A stretch of 64,000 nt of DNA from Corynebacterium glaucum (GTDB taxonomy: Bacteria; Actinomycetota; Actinomycetes; Mycobacteriales; Mycobacteriaceae): positions 372,001-436,000 of the forward strand of contig NZ_CP047358.1 of assembly GCF_030408855.1 (NCBI RefSeq), in the 5' to 3' direction. Every line of letters starts with the position of its first letter. The first letter of the stretch is position 1. Made by a program: the position numbers and the translations under genes. Shown one piece after another: positions 28,628-37,713 of the stretch. Below the pieces are notes generated by a model. That model was not told the DNA's origin and searched no databases. It was given only the letters and a program-made list of their open reading frames with translations.

Positions 28628-29467
28628 CTAGTTGCTTGGTGCCTCACCGGCGAGGCGGTAGAGGCGGTGGAAATGGTGCACCGGCCCGTTGCCCTTGCCT
28701 ACGTTGAGCTCATCGGCCGCGGAGATTGCTTCGTGGAGCCAGTCGGAGGTCCAGGTGAGGGCGTCGGCGGGGTCGTCGTCAAGCACGATGCGTGTGGCGA
28801 ACGCCGAGGAAAGCGAGCACCCTGTGCCGTGGGTGTTCTTGGTGTCCACGCGCGGCACAGTCGCTGTGTGCGTGGTGCCGTCGGGCTGCACGAGTGCATT
28901 CGAGGCATCGCCCTGCTCGAGGTGGCCGCCCTTGACCAGCACGGCGACGTTGGCATCGGCAGCGTACGCGCGGCCCTGCTCCAGCGCCTCGTCGAAGGTG
29001 GTCGCGGGGGAGGAGCCGGTAAGCACGGCAAGCTCGGGGATGTTGGGCGTAACGACGCTCGCGTGGTCCCGCACAAACTGGCGCAGGGCTTCTTCCGCGT
29101 CTTCGGTGAGGAGCCGATCGCCGGAGGTTGCGACCATCACCGGGTCCACCACGATGACCGGTACTGAATTGGCGCTCAGGAACTCCGAGACAGTGCGGGT
29201 GGTTTCGGCGTCGCCGAGCATGCCGATCTTCACGGCATCGACATCGACATCATCGAACACTGCCGCGAGCTGGGCGCGGAGAAATTCCTGCGGCGGGGTG
29301 TGGATCTCGCGAACACCCTGCGTGTTTTGCGCCACCAACGAGGTGACCACGCACATGCCGTAGCCGCCCGCCGCGGCAATGGACTTCAGGTCGGCCTGAA
29401 TGCCGGCGCCGCCGGTCGGGTCGGTGCCGGCGATGGACAAGATGTTGGGAACGCGCGAGTTAGTCAT
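28628..29467 (-). CDS. thiD: Hydroxymethylpyrimidine (phosphate) kinase
   Basis: ThiD phosphorylates HMP and HMP-P to HMP-PP for thiamine synthesis. The 279-residue protein shows the family blocks NILSIAGTDPTGGAGIQADLK at the N-terminus, VDAVKIGMLG and VIVDPVMVATSG in the middle, and TKNTHGTGCSLSSAFATRI with the catalytic Cys/Asp loop near the end. I chose the ATG at 29467; a GTG at 29470 lies 6 nt behind TAGCGT and could be the start of a leaderless message. No THI-element riboswitch is visible upstream. It is 56 bp downstream of the GTPase genes on the same strand. Confidence 0.94.
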   Translation of the reverse strand: MTNSRVPNILSIAGTDPTGGAGIQADLKSIAAAGGYGMCVVTSLVAQNTQGVREIHTPPQEFLRAQLAAVFDDVDVDAVKIGMLGDAETTRTVSEFLSANSVPVIVVDPVMVATSGDRLLTEDAEEALRQFVRDHASVVTPNIPELAVLTGSSPATTFDEALEQGRAYAADANVAVLVKGGHLEQGDASNALVQPDGTTHTATVPRVDTKNTHGTGCSLSSAFATRIVLDDDPADALTWTSDWLHEAISAADELNVGKGNGPVHHFHRLYRLAGEAPSN

Positions 29468-29523
29468 CACGGTGCCACGCTACCGGAATGCGGGTTGGCG
29501 CTGTCGTTTTCTCGGGTTCCCAG

Positions 29524-31122
29524 CTACCCAGCTGCGGCGGCGATGCGCTGCGCGAACCGGTTGTAATCGTCCCGGATCGCGTCAAGTGGCTCAACCACGG
29601 TCGTTTGCGTCGCCGCCGCAACTTCTTTTTGCACGGCTTGCCGAGTGCGCCGTTTCACCCCGGAGCCGATGACCCCGCCGAATACGGCGGTGATCAGGCC
29701 AATCACGATGCCGCCTAAGAGGCCGGCGAGTATCAGCAGCGTCGGAATCGGCCAGCCTTCCACCTGCGGCACCAAATCGGTGCCCAGCAGTGGAGTGAGA
29801 ACCCCCGGCACGAACGCCACCAGCAGGTACCACAGCACACCAATCAGCGCGGCCACCAGGGCCAGCCACTGCACCACGGTGAGCAGGGTCCAGCCTTTCG
29901 ACGGCTCGGCCGGCAGCTGCGTGCGCGCCACCGCGCGGTCAAGCTCGGCAGGCACCCGGGTTGAAATCTCCTCCGCCTGATCGGCGATCGCCGACGACCA
30001 CGCGTGCGGCAACCCATCAGCAGCTACCGTCGCGTACTCGCGGACACCCCGGTTCGCCACGGCCTTCGACGCTGCGTCCAGTTCAGGCAGCGACGTGCGG
30101 TGCACGCCGACCTCGTCCGCCTCCTCGCGCAGCCCCAGCCGCTTCAGAGGGTCAGGACGAAAACGCGTAATCCAACTCGTGGCCAGCCAGCCGGTGCGCT
30201 CGTGCAGGCGTTTGCGGTACGCAGCAGCCGTCGAATCAGCGATTCGCTCCGCTCCCGCAGCCTGGGACAAGGTTTGATCCATCGTGCGCTTCGCTTGCTT
30301 ATCGACGGCCCCGACCACGCCCAACCGAGCAAAGTCACCCGTCACAGCCTGGATATCCGCCTCAATACGCGCACTTTGCGCATTGTGCGCCTTGGCCACT
30401 TTCGCGATTGCCTTGACCAAGTTGTCGATGCCCGCCCCGGAGCGAGTTGAGGTGGGGATGACTTGGACGTTGCGCAGGCCGTCGTCGATAAGCAAGTGCT
30501 CGAAGTTTCCTGAAACCTTGGGCACGTCGTTGACGTGGAGCAAGTCGGCCTTGTTGAGCACGGCGAGCGTGACGGCGGAGTGGTTGGCGTGGGGGCGGAT
30601 GAACTGGTCGTGGATGACGGAGTCGGCGTACTTCTCCGGATCGGAGACCCAAACCAGGACATCGACCTGGCCGGCGAGGCGGGTGGCGATCTCGCGGTTG
30701 GACAGCTCGACGGAATCGAAATCCGGCAGGTCAAGCAGGATCAGCGGGCCAGCGCCGGGGGCGAACTCGCCCTCGCGGGTGCGGCGGTCCTCGACGCCGA
30801 GCCAGTCCAGAAGCTCCTCGGAGCCTTCCGGCTGCCAGATCGCGGCCAGGGGAGAAGAAGTGGTTGGGCGGCGTGCGGCGGCTTTGCCCAGGTCCTCGCC
30901 GACGACGGCGTTGAACAGCGAGGTTTTGCCTGAACCGGTGGCACCGAAGAAACCGACGACGGTGTGCTCGGCGGAGAGGGCGCGACGCTCCGCGCCGGCG
31001 CGGGCGACCTTCTCAATGCGCTCAAGCTGGGTCTGCGGAAGGTAGGGGCGCGCGATGTCTGCGGCATCGTCGAGCGCGGTGAGGCGCTCGCCGAGGGCGG
31101 GTTTGCGTTTGAACAGCGCCAT
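29524..31122 (-). CDS. Dynamin-like GTPase, second of a tandem pair
   Basis: The 532-residue protein has a GTPase domain with G1 GATGSGKTS (60-68), a Thr-rich switch (RPTTSS), G3 DLPD (131-134) and G4 NKAD (190-193). A long helical region follows, then two strong membrane helices (about 418-442 and 458-482) and a basic amphipathic C-terminus. That is the layout of bacterial dynamin-like and YfjP-type GTPases that remodel or stabilise membranes. The ATG shares a base with the TAA of the upstream paralogue, so they are coupled. In Streptomyces a tandem pair of this type (DynA/DynB) works in septation; a similar septal or envelope role here is inference. An interspersed motif copy lies at 30483-30493 and another at 30297-30307. 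Confidence 0.85.
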   Translation of the reverse strand: MALFKRKPALGERLTALDDAADIARPYLPQTQLERIEKVARAGAERRALSAEHTVVGFFGATGSGKTSLFNAVVGEDLGKAAARRPTTSSPLAAIWQPEGSEELLDWLGVEDRRTREGEFAPGAGPLILLDLPDFDSVELSNREIATRLAGQVDVLVWVSDPEKYADSVIHDQFIRPHANHSAVTLAVLNKADLLHVNDVPKVSGNFEHLLIDDGLRNVQVIPTSTRSGAGIDNLVKAIAKVAKAHNAQSARIEADIQAVTGDFARLGVVGAVDKQAKRTMDQTLSQAAGAERIADSTAAAYRKRLHERTGWLATSWITRFRPDPLKRLGLREEADEVGVHRTSLPELDAASKAVANRGVREYATVAADGLPHAWSSAIADQAEEISTRVPAELDRAVARTQLPAEPSKGWTLLTVVQWLALVAALIGVLWYLLVAFVPGVLTPLLGTDLVPQVEGWPIPTLLILAGLLGGIVIGLITAVFGGVIGSGVKRRTRQAVQKEVAAATQTTVVEPLDAIRDDYNRFAQRIAAAAG

Positions 31123-33017
31123 TAATTGTCTCCCGTCTGGCCGGATCGCTGGCCGAAGGTGCCGCGGAGCTGGTCGAACAGGCCACGCAGAGTGCCGTGG
31201 TCGAAGCTGTCTTGGACGTCATCGTCGAGCGCGGGGGCGCTGTCCGCCGGTGCCAGCGGGGCGGGCGGCGTGATGGTGCCGGGGAAGCGGGTGTCTACGG
31301 CGACGCGGGCGTCGTGTGCGGCTTCACGGATTGAGGCGGCCGAGGCGCCCTCGAGCAGGGGGTCGGTGAACTGGTAGTAGCGCTCGCGCTCTTGGCGGAG
31401 CAGACCGTCGAGGCGCTGGTTGAGGTCCCCGCGGGCATCCACGGCCATCTGGCGCACAGTTTCTTCACCGAAGACCGTTTCCAGCAACTTCTGGCCGAGC
31501 ACCGCAGAGCCGCCGGCGATGGCGACCTCGCCACCGGTAATACCGGCGGTGGTGGAGAAGACCATGAGCATCAGCGCGACGGTGGCGACGTTGAGGCCAA
31601 GCGACATCACGCGGGCACGTTGGCGCTTCTCGCCGGCGGTGTTCTGGATGCGGTCGAGGATCGCGCCCTGCCACTCGCGGATGAGCTCCGCGGCCTTTGC
31701 ATCGATATCGCGGCTCGCGCGGGCCAGTGCGGGGTCGGCATGTTCGCGCAGCTCCGGCGCGACCGAGCCAACATGGGACCACGCACGAGAGGCGGCGGTA
31801 TCGGCGGCGTCCACAATCACGGCGTGCAGGCCGGATTCCAGCTCCGTCTCTACCTCGCGCAAAGGCGCAGGCTCACCGGTGAAGAAACTGCCTACCCGGT
31901 CTACAGTCTGTGAGAACCAGCGTTCAAACCCGCGGATCACATCAGAGGTGCCCACGACATCCTGCCAGCGGTCGAGCACCTCGGTGCGCAGCATCTTGCC
32001 GTCGGAGGTGGCATCGATGATGTGCCGGTGAGCAGTCTTGTACATTTCGAAGATCGACTCATCGAGCTGGTGAGCGAAGTTCTCTTGGCGCTCGCGTCGG
32101 GATGCGAGCTGCTCGACGCGGGTGAGCGCCCCGTCGAGTGCGCCGGCGACGGTCTTGCCGGCCACCGCGCGCCGGGCTGCGGTATCTTCCGCCAGGTTGC
32201 CCAGGTAGGCGCGCAGAGGGGCGACGAGTTCGGTGCCCAAGAATCCGTCGTCAGTAGCTTGAAGTTCCTGGCCGAGGCCGGGGACAAGGGGGACGGTGAA
32301 GACGGTGGCCCGACCGAGCCCTGCCTCATCCATCATGCGGCGCAGGTCGGATGGGACGGTTTGGGCCGCGACGTCGTCGACGCGGTTCAGTACCACCACG
32401 ACCTCAATGCCGCGGCCAGCCGCGTCATGGAGGAAGTTCCAGACCATCTGGTCGGCGTAACGTGCGGGTGTGGTGACGAAGATCCACAGGTCGGCGGCCG
32501 CGAGGAGCTGGGAAGCGAGTGCGCGGTTGCGGTCGTCGATTGAATCGAAGTCCGGGGCGTCGAGCAGCGAGAGGCCGGCGGGGATGTTTTGTGTTTCGAC
32601 GATGCGCAGCGTGGTCGATTGCTCATCGCCGGCGCCGTGGGACCGGGCGAGCCCGGGGAGCACCTCCGGCGAGTTGAACCAGTCCGCGTCCTGCGGATTG
32701 GCCACCAGCACCGGCTGGCGGGTGGTGGGGCGGATGACGCCGGGGTTGGAGACGCGCTCGCGCAACAGAGCGTTGACCAGCGTCGACTTACCGGAGCCGG
32801 TGGAACCGCCGATCACCGCGAGCAGCGGCGCATCGAGGTTGGCCAGGCGGGGGAGGATGTAGTCATCGAATTGGTTGACTAGGGCCTTCCCGTCCGCCTG
32901 GGTCTCGTCGGGTAGGGAGGTGGCGGCGAGGGTGTCGCGCAAACGGCGGACGGAAACTGTGGGGTCCGTCAGATCCTGGTGTGCCGCATCGGGCGTTGGT
33001 GTGCTCACCCGACCCAT
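31122..33017 (-). CDS. Dynamin-like GTPase, first of a tandem pair
   Basis: The 631-residue protein has G1 GGSTGSGKST (70-79), a Thr-rich switch VIRPTTRQP, G3 DAPDFDS (153-159) and G4 NRVD (211-214). A long helical stalk-like region follows, then a hydrophobic segment ALMLMVFSTTAGITGG (about 475-500) and a C-terminal helical domain with a Pro/Asp tail. It is a diverged paralogue of the next gene, with which it shares a TAATG overlap. Two unequal dynamin-like GTPases in tandem commonly form a hetero-oligomer (known for other bacteria; inferred here). It begins 12 bp after the formate/nitrite channel gene, so the three may be one operon. No strong ribosome binding site is seen. Confidence 0.85.
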   Translation of the reverse strand: MGRVSTPTPDAAHQDLTDPTVSVRRLRDTLAATSLPDETQADGKALVNQFDDYILPRLANLDAPLLAVIGGSTGSGKSTLVNALLRERVSNPGVIRPTTRQPVLVANPQDADWFNSPEVLPGLARSHGAGDEQSTTLRIVETQNIPAGLSLLDAPDFDSIDDRNRALASQLLAAADLWIFVTTPARYADQMVWNFLHDAAGRGIEVVVVLNRVDDVAAQTVPSDLRRMMDEAGLGRATVFTVPLVPGLGQELQATDDGFLGTELVAPLRAYLGNLAEDTAARRAVAGKTVAGALDGALTRVEQLASRRERQENFAHQLDESIFEMYKTAHRHIIDATSDGKMLRTEVLDRWQDVVGTSDVIRGFERWFSQTVDRVGSFFTGEPAPLREVETELESGLHAVIVDAADTAASRAWSHVGSVAPELREHADPALARASRDIDAKAAELIREWQGAILDRIQNTAGEKRQRARVMSLGLNVATVALMLMVFSTTAGITGGEVAIAGGSAVLGQKLLETVFGEETVRQMAVDARGDLNQRLDGLLRQERERYYQFTDPLLEGASAASIREAAHDARVAVDTRFPGTITPPAPLAPADSAPALDDDVQDSFDHGTLRGLFDQLRGTFGQRSGQTGDN

Positions 33018-33029
33018 TCTGGCAGATGA

Positions 33030-33821
33030 CTAGTCTTTGTAGTTCGTCTTGGTCAGGTTCAGCCAGCCGTATATGCCGCCCATGATGAGGCCGCCGCCGA
33101 TGAGGTTGCCTACCCAGACGATGCTCCAGTGGCGGGCGATGTTCTCCCACGTGTAGCCGGGGATAGCGCTCGGCCCGAACTCGAAGCCGGTCAGCGATGT
33201 CAGAACGAAGTTGGCAATCGAGTGCTCGTAGCTCATCGCTGCGAAGGCCGGAATGATGAGGATGATGCCTAGGAGCTTTGCCGTGAAGTCCTTGCCCGCT
33301 TGGGCGGAGAGCATGAATGCGATGTTGACCACGATGTTGGCCAGGATGGCTTCCACGAAGAGCTTGCCGCTCGGCTTTTCAAGCTTTGCCACTATCAACT
33401 GGTAAATGAAACTGTCCGTAGTAACTGCTTCACCGATGGTGGTGATGGAGATCAGGTAGGTGACTATCACCCCGCCGATGAAGTTGAACAAGGTGACAAA
33501 GCACACGATTGCGAAGCCCTTGGAAATGGTGTTTTTCCGGTGAATGGCCCCGAACGTCATGAACATCATGTCGCCGGTGGCGAGTTCTCCCTGGAGAACC
33601 ACAATGATGTAGAGCGTGGAAGCGAAAATCGACGCGAAGGCGTATCTACCCATGCCAGGGGCAGCCGATTCAACCATAGTCGCGGTGTTGGCGGCGAACG
33701 CCGTCATGATGCCGAGGTAGACACCGGCCATGATCGCACGAACAGCGAAACGCGCGGGTTCCTGGCTGAAAAGATCGAGCTTGTTGTTGATAGCCCTGGA
33801 GGCTGTCTCGAAAAAATTCAT
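33030..33821 (-). CDS. Formate/nitrite transporter (FNT) family channel
   Basis: FNT proteins are pentameric channels for small monovalent anions such as nitrite, formate, lactate or hydrosulfide. The 263-residue protein has six hydrophobic segments, the loop LQGELATGDMMFMTFG with the family's half-helix break, and the central-pore His in MSYEHSIANF. The substrate cannot be read from the sequence. Nitrite is attractive because nirBD lies in the same window, although 17 kb away; formate is also possible since fdhD is nearby. It starts at an ATG without a visible ribosome binding site and is followed 12 bp on by the dynamin pair. Confidence 0.9.
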   Translation of the reverse strand: MNFFETASRAINNKLDLFSQEPARFAVRAIMAGVYLGIMTAFAANTATMVESAAPGMGRYAFASIFASTLYIIVVLQGELATGDMMFMTFGAIHRKNTISKGFAIVCFVTLFNFIGGVIVTYLISITTIGEAVTTDSFIYQLIVAKLEKPSGKLFVEAILANIVVNIAFMLSAQAGKDFTAKLLGIILIIPAFAAMSYEHSIANFVLTSLTGFEFGPSAIPGYTWENIARHWSIVWVGNLIGGGLIMGGIYGWLNLTKTNYKD

Positions 33822-33925
33822 AAAAGTTAAGGTAGTACTAACTTGTGGCGTGCGCTGAGTGTTCCGGTATTTGTGACCTTCCCCATAGGATAAAATGAAA
33901 GCGGGCTTCGGGCGGCGGCGCGAAT

Positions 33926-33955
33926 TTGGGAAAACGCACGAAGACGTGCTTTAAT
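33926..33955 (+). promoter_or_regulatory. Probable promoter of the rplN operon
   Basis: TTGGGA (33926-33931), an 18-bp spacer and TTTAAT (33950-33955) lie about 186 bp before rplN. A private promoter is needed because the S10 operon ends with a terminator 20 kb upstream. The leader contains an exact interspersed motif copy at 34050-34060 with a GCT arm. Confidence 0.6.
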
Positions 33956-34141
33956 ACACCAGTTGTCTTGAGCTGGTCGGCTGCAACGCGCGTTTCCGAG
34001 CGAAGCGGCCGAGACCCTTCGACCACGTTGCCACTTGGCTACGGCGGTTCGTCGATAAGCGAAAGGCTCCAACAAGCAAGTGACCACGTGCGTACAGGAC
34101 GGAAATCTGGCGCACATTGACCCAGGTCAGGAGACCAAGAA

Positions 34142-34510
34142 GTGATTCAGCAAGAATCGCGTCTGAAGGTCGCCGATAACACTGGTGCACGCGAGATTCT
34201 GTGCATCCGTGTCCTCGGTGGCTCTGTTCGACGCTTCGCCGGCATCGGCGACACGATTGTCGCCACCGTGAAGGAAGCCGCCCCGGGCGGCAACGTCAAG
34301 GAGGGCGAGGTTGTGCGCGCCGTCGTCGTGCGCGCACGCAAGGAGACCCGCCGTCCGGACGGTTCCTACATCTCGTTCGACGAGAACGCCGCAGTTCTGA
34401 TTAAGAACGACACCGAACCGCGCGGTACCCGCATCTTCGGCCCGGTGGCTCGTGAGCTGCGCGACAAGAAGTTCATGAAGATTGTTTCTCTCGCACCGGA
34501 GGTGATCTAA
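34142..34510 (+). CDS. rplN: 50S ribosomal protein L14
   Basis: L14 (122 residues) sits at the subunit interface and binds the silencing factor RsfS. It has the family start [24 protein letters not shown] sequence and ends [10 protein letters not shown]. The GTG has CAGGAGA upstream. It opens a three-gene cluster, the first fragment of a split spc operon. Confidence 0.98.
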   Translation: MIQQESRLKVADNTGAREILCIRVLGGSVRRFAGIGDTIVATVKEAAPGGNVKEGEVVRAVVVRARKETRRPDGSYISFDENAAVLIKNDTEPRGTRIFGPVARELRDKKFMKIVSLAPEVI

Positions 34511-34513
34511 CCC

Positions 34514-34828
34514 ATGAAGATCAAGAAGGGCGACATGGTTCAGGTCATCGCCGGCAAGGACAAGGGCGCACAGGGCAAGGTCATCGAGGCGTACCCGAAG
34601 CGTGAGAAGGTCCTGGTCGAGGGCGTGAACCGCGTGAAGAAGCACGTTGCAAACTCGTACAACGAGCGCGGCGCAGAGTCCGGCGGCATTGTTACCCAGG
34701 AGGCACCGATCCACGTCTCCAACGTGATGATCCTGGACTCCGACGGCAAGCCGACCCGCGTTGGCTACCGCTTCGACGAAGACGGCAAGAAGGTCCGCGT
34801 GGCCAAGTCGAACGGGAAGGACATCTAG
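34514..34828 (+). CDS. rplX: 50S ribosomal protein L24
   Basis: L24 (104 residues) initiates 50S assembly. The KOW motif [18 protein letters not shown] is at residues 6-23. It starts 3 nt after rplN, with AGGTGATC as a ribosome binding site inside the end of rplN. Confidence 0.98.
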   Translation: MKIKKGDMVQVIAGKDKGAQGKVIEAYPKREKVLVEGVNRVKKHVANSYNERGAESGGIVTQEAPIHVSNVMILDSDGKPTRVGYRFDEDGKKVRVAKSNGKDI

Positions 34829-34830
34829 AC

Positions 34831-35424
34831 ATGACTGAGACTGTGAACCAGACCCAGTACACCCCGCGTCTGAAGACCCGCTACCAGGACGAGATTCGCA
34901 CCAAGCTGAATGATGAGTTCAGCTACGACAACGTCATGCAGATCCCGGGCCTGACCAAGATCGTGGTCAACATGGGTGTCGGCGACGCTGCTCGTGATTC
35001 CAAGGTGATCAACGGCGCGCTTGAGGATCTCACCGCCATCACCGGCCAGAAGCCGCAGCTGCGTCGCGCAAGGAAGTCCATCGCGAACTTCAAGCTGCGC
35101 GAAGGTATGCCGATCGGCGCGAAGGTCACCCTGCGCGGCGACCGTATGTGGGAGTTCCTGGACCGCCTGTTGACCGTGGCGCTGCCGCGTATCCGCGACT
35201 TCCGTGGCCTGAGCGACAAGCAGTTCGACGGTGCTGGCAACTACACCTTCGGCCTGTCCGAGCAGACCATGTTCTACGAGATCGACATTGACAAGATCGA
35301 TCGCGTGCGCGGCATGGACATCACCGTTGTCACCACCGCCACCAACGATGAGGAAGGCCGTGCGCTCCTGCGCCACCTCGGCTTCCCGTTCGCTGACAAG
35401 GACGGCAAGATGCAGCAGGCCTAA
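34831..35424 (+). CDS. rplE: 50S ribosomal protein L5
   Basis: L5 (197 residues) binds 5S rRNA. The core [20 protein letters not shown] and FPLTDEEG-like C-terminal sequence ([13 protein letters not shown]) are present, with a slightly longer N-terminus than usual. Normally rpsN and rpsH follow; here an accessory block of about 6 kb intervenes and no S14 gene is present. Confidence 0.97.
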   Translation: MTETVNQTQYTPRLKTRYQDEIRTKLNDEFSYDNVMQIPGLTKIVVNMGVGDAARDSKVINGALEDLTAITGQKPQLRRARKSIANFKLREGMPIGAKVTLRGDRMWEFLDRLLTVALPRIRDFRGLSDKQFDGAGNYTFGLSEQTMFYEIDIDKIDRVRGMDITVVTTATNDEEGRALLRHLGFPFADKDGKMQQA

Positions 35425-35440
35425 GGCCCAAGCATTTCGC

Positions 35441-35468
35441 TTGACGACGGCACCCCCGCCCCCGGTTC
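35441..35468. repeat. Left copy of a 28-bp direct repeat
   Basis: Starts TTGACGACGGCACCCCCGCC. It matches 37714-37741 at 26 of 28 positions. Both copies cover the left arm of a terminator, and together they bracket the ArsR/MFS segment and two gene remnants. Confidence 0.8.
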
Positions 35469-35490
35469 TCATTGAGCTGGGGGCATTCTT
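35458..35490 (+). terminator. Weak terminator after rplE
   Basis: GCCCCC (35458-35463) can pair with GGGGGC (35479-35484), followed by ATTCTT. It is much weaker than the hairpin attached to the right copy of the repeat (37725-37761), which may be the original rplE terminator. Confidence 0.5.
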
Positions 35491-35637
35491 GCGTCTTGGT
35501 GGGAATGAGGGGCGAAAAGCAGACCTCAAGATCCGGTCGGGGTGAGCTCGGCTCTGAATGGGAGCTTTCTGTTTCCGCCAACCTGGGAGATATGATGCGC
35601 TGCGAAGTTTATGCAGGGGAGACGGCAGGAAGCGTCC

Positions 35638-35784
35638 ATGTCATTCTTCTTCCGGGGTGCGATTATCGCGCCTTAGGAATTCAACCGCTGGCTCATTGTC
35701 CCGGCAGCACTAGCTATCCACCTCTCCGTCGGGCAGGTGTACGGGTTCTCCGTGTTTAAAGAGCGCGTTCACGGCCGACGCTGC
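35638..35784 (+). pseudogene. N-terminal remnant of an OFA-type MFS transporter
   Basis: From the ATG at 35638 (CAGGAAG upstream) the frame reads MSFFFRGAIIAP, then an in-frame TAG, then EFNRWLIVPAALAIHL and SVGQVYGFSVFKER. This is the start of the oxalate/formate-antiporter-like MFS family (first membrane helix). After about 45 codons the similarity ends in unrelated sequence. The gene is thus truncated and also carries a nonsense codon. It lies inside the direct-repeat-flanked segment. The rest of 35425-35900 holds a weak terminator and the arsR operator but no other gene. Confidence 0.7.
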
Positions 35785-35837
35785 CGTTCTATCCACGCTG
35801 AACGGGGACTCTTGATCGGTGATCTGTCTTCCATCGC

Positions 35838-35888
35838 GATTGTGCAACTTTTCCTGTACGGTTATCGTGCAAGGAAAGTTGCACAATC
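35838..35888. promoter_or_regulatory. Operator of the ArsR-type repressor
   Basis: Perfect 14-bp inverted arms, GATTGTGCAACTTT (35838-35851) and its complement (35875-35888), are separated by 23 bp. The likely -10 region lies in the spacer and TGGAGG plus the arsR-type start follow 2-12 bp after the right arm. This is what an autoregulatory operator looks like. Confidence 0.75.
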
Positions 35889-35900
35889 TTTGGAGGCTCG

Positions 35901-36227
35901 ATGACACCACGCGAATACCATCATCCAACTACCGACGAAATCACCCTGACCAGGGTGCTTGGTGCTTTGAGTGACCCCACGCGACTGGAGATGATTCGCC
36001 GGCTCGCCGACGGGTTGGACCATGACAGCCTTGAGTTGGCGGACGATTTGCCCAGGTCGACGCTCACGTACCACACGCGCATGTTGCGAGAAGCAGGGGT
36101 GACGTGGACCCGGGGAGACGGGCGCGCGTGCTTGATCCGATTGCGGCGGGACGACCTAGATCGTCTATTTCCCGGCGTGCTTGCGGCAGTGATCGCCAAT
36201 GCGGCTACCGAGGTTGAACAGGGATGA
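35901..36227 (+). CDS. ArsR-family transcriptional regulator
   Basis: The 108-residue winged-helix protein has the ArsR hallmarks LGALSDPTRLEMIRRLADG (helices 1-2) and ADDLPRSTLTYHTRMLREAGV (recognition helix), followed by the wing WTRGDGRACLIRLRRDDL. It has a single Cys and lacks the ELCVC metal site, so it probably senses something other than arsenite or uses another site. The ATG has TGGAGG upstream. It overlaps the exporter gene by 4 nt and a large palindrome covers the promoter, so it likely represses both. Confidence 0.9.
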   Translation: MTPREYHHPTTDEITLTRVLGALSDPTRLEMIRRLADGLDHDSLELADDLPRSTLTYHTRMLREAGVTWTRGDGRACLIRLRRDDLDRLFPGVLAAVIANAATEVEQG

Positions 36228-37360
36228 TGCGTCGGCTATGGCCTTTCGTGCTGGGGAGCGTGGCGCTTGGCCTGGACGCATACGTCGTAGCGGGACTTCT
36301 GCCCGCCATTGCAGCTGCCCTTGGAACGCCGGAAGCTACGGTTGGGCTGGGGGTTGCGGCGTTTACAGGCTCGTATGCTGTCGTGGGGCCGTTGCTGGCG
36401 GGGAAGGCGGGGCAGCGGTCGCGGCGCAGCCTGATCATCGCCTTGCTGGTGTTTACGGTAGCCAACTTGGCCACGGCGTTGTCGCCAACTGTCTGGGCCT
36501 TTCTGGGGTCTCGCGTAGTGGCCGGCGCAGCAGCCGGCGTGTATTCGCCGCTGTCATCGGCGGTCGCCGCGGAACTCGTGGGGCAAGAACACCGAGGGCG
36601 GGCATTGGCGTTAGTCCTTGCTGGCTTAGCGGTCGGCACCGTATTCGGTGTGCCGATCGGTCTGGTGTTAGCGCAACGTTGGGATTGGCGCGCCGCGATT
36701 CTGCTGATCGTGGTCATCGGAGGAGCAGCACTCGCAGGTGTTGCACTGCGGGGAGGGGATCTGCCAGCTATCCCAGCGTCTGGTCCCGCCGACCGGCTGC
36801 GGTCTATTACACGACCTGAGAATCTCCTCACGGTCACTGTGACGCTGTTGACCGGTGTCGCTTCGCTGGGGCTTTATACCTACCTCACAGTCGTGCTATC
36901 CGAGGGAAGCCTAGCGTCGCATCAAAACATAGCGATTTGGGTATGGGGACTTGGTGGAGCGGCCGGAGCGCTGGGGATTGGGCGGCTCGCGGACAAATAT
37001 GACCCGCTGCGGCTAAGTGCTGTGATCCTTGGGGGCCTTACCTGTGCGTTGCTCGGTATGACCCAAGGCCAGGTTCCAGTGTTAGTGGTGGCCAGTCTGT
37101 TTGTCTGGGGGTGGTGCGGTTGGGCCTCCCTCGCGCCCCAGCAGCAAGTGCTACTTCAAGCGAATCCAGCTGATGGCGCAACGGCTGTGGCCGCGAATGC
37201 TTCGGCCAACTATCTAGGTTCGGCGCTGGGCGCGACCGCCGGATCGCTGTTGGTCGCTGCACATGCGACGCCGACCGTACTGTGTGGATCAGCAGCGGCC
37301 GTGGCTGCGATCGCGTTGTTCTGCCAGCTCGTTCGCCAGCGCATGAATTCCAACGTTTGA
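36224..37360 (+). CDS. MFS drug-type exporter (DHA1-like)
   Basis: The 378-residue protein has about 12 hydrophobic segments. The N-terminal helix motif LDAYVVAGLLPAIAAALG resembles the DHA1 drug:H+ antiporters, loop 2-3 carries GKAGQRSRRSLI and helix 4 SRVVAGAAAGVYSPLSSA. The ATG sits in the ATGA overlap with the arsR-type gene, so the two form a repressor-exporter pair and the substrate is presumably the repressor's inducer. The substrate cannot be told. The pair lies in a segment bracketed by 28-bp direct repeats, which suggests acquisition. Confidence 0.9.
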   Translation: MMRRLWPFVLGSVALGLDAYVVAGLLPAIAAALGTPEATVGLGVAAFTGSYAVVGPLLAGKAGQRSRRSLIIALLVFTVANLATALSPTVWAFLGSRVVAGAAAGVYSPLSSAVAAELVGQEHRGRALALVLAGLAVGTVFGVPIGLVLAQRWDWRAAILLIVVIGGAALAGVALRGGDLPAIPASGPADRLRSITRPENLLTVTVTLLTGVASLGLYTYLTVVLSEGSLASHQNIAIWVWGLGGAAGALGIGRLADKYDPLRLSAVILGGLTCALLGMTQGQVPVLVVASLFVWGWCGWASLAPQQQVLLQANPADGATAVAANASANYLGSALGATAGSLLVAAHATPTVLCGSAAAVAAIALFCQLVRQRMNSNV

Positions 37361-37369
37361 GGCAAATCT

Positions 37370-37709
37370 CCCTCTACCTTGCGCCGTCCACCAGCCACGC
37401 CGCTGCGGCCACGATCATGGCCTCAGCTGCGCGGTCGAGCGTCAGCTGCAGGTCGGGTGCGAAGCTTGGGGAGTGGTTGCCCGGGGCATCTTCCCAGTCC
37501 TCAAAGCCGCTCCAGACCCAGTAGGTTTACGGCACGACGAGCGCGTCCGGGATGATGGAGAAGTCCTCCGAGGCGGGGATCGGACCAAGACCCGTGGCGT
37601 CGCTGCCGAAGTGGGCGTCGAAGGTGCCGCGCGCACGCGAGGTGATCGCCGGGTCGTTGTCGGTGAGCGGGTACTCGTTGATGAGGAAGGCCGCGCACTC
37701 CTGCGCCAC
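37370..37709 (-). pseudogene. C-terminal remnant of an M20 amidohydrolase
   Basis: Read on the minus strand, the frame gives AFLINEYPLTDNDPAI, then GTFDAHFGSDATG, then PIPASEDFSIIPDALVVP, an in-frame TAA, and then TYWVWSGFEDWEDAPGNHSP and a closing Ala-rich helix ending VDGAR before TAG at 37370. This is the C-terminal third of an M20-family metallo-amidohydrolase, with the conserved SEDFS motif and the late metal-ligand NHSP. The N-terminal two thirds, with most metal ligands, are absent and the nonsense codon splits what is left. It ends exactly at the right copy of the 28-bp direct repeat. Confidence 0.85.
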
Positions 37710-37713
37710 TCCG

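Noticed and set aside
28481..29167. 228-codon plus-strand frame opposite thiD
   Set aside because: Gly/Val/Cys-rich shadow of thiD without recognisable domain.
35472..35759. 95-codon plus-strand frame after rplE as a gene
   Set aside because: It is a different reading frame of the transporter remnant and has no ribosome binding site or family.
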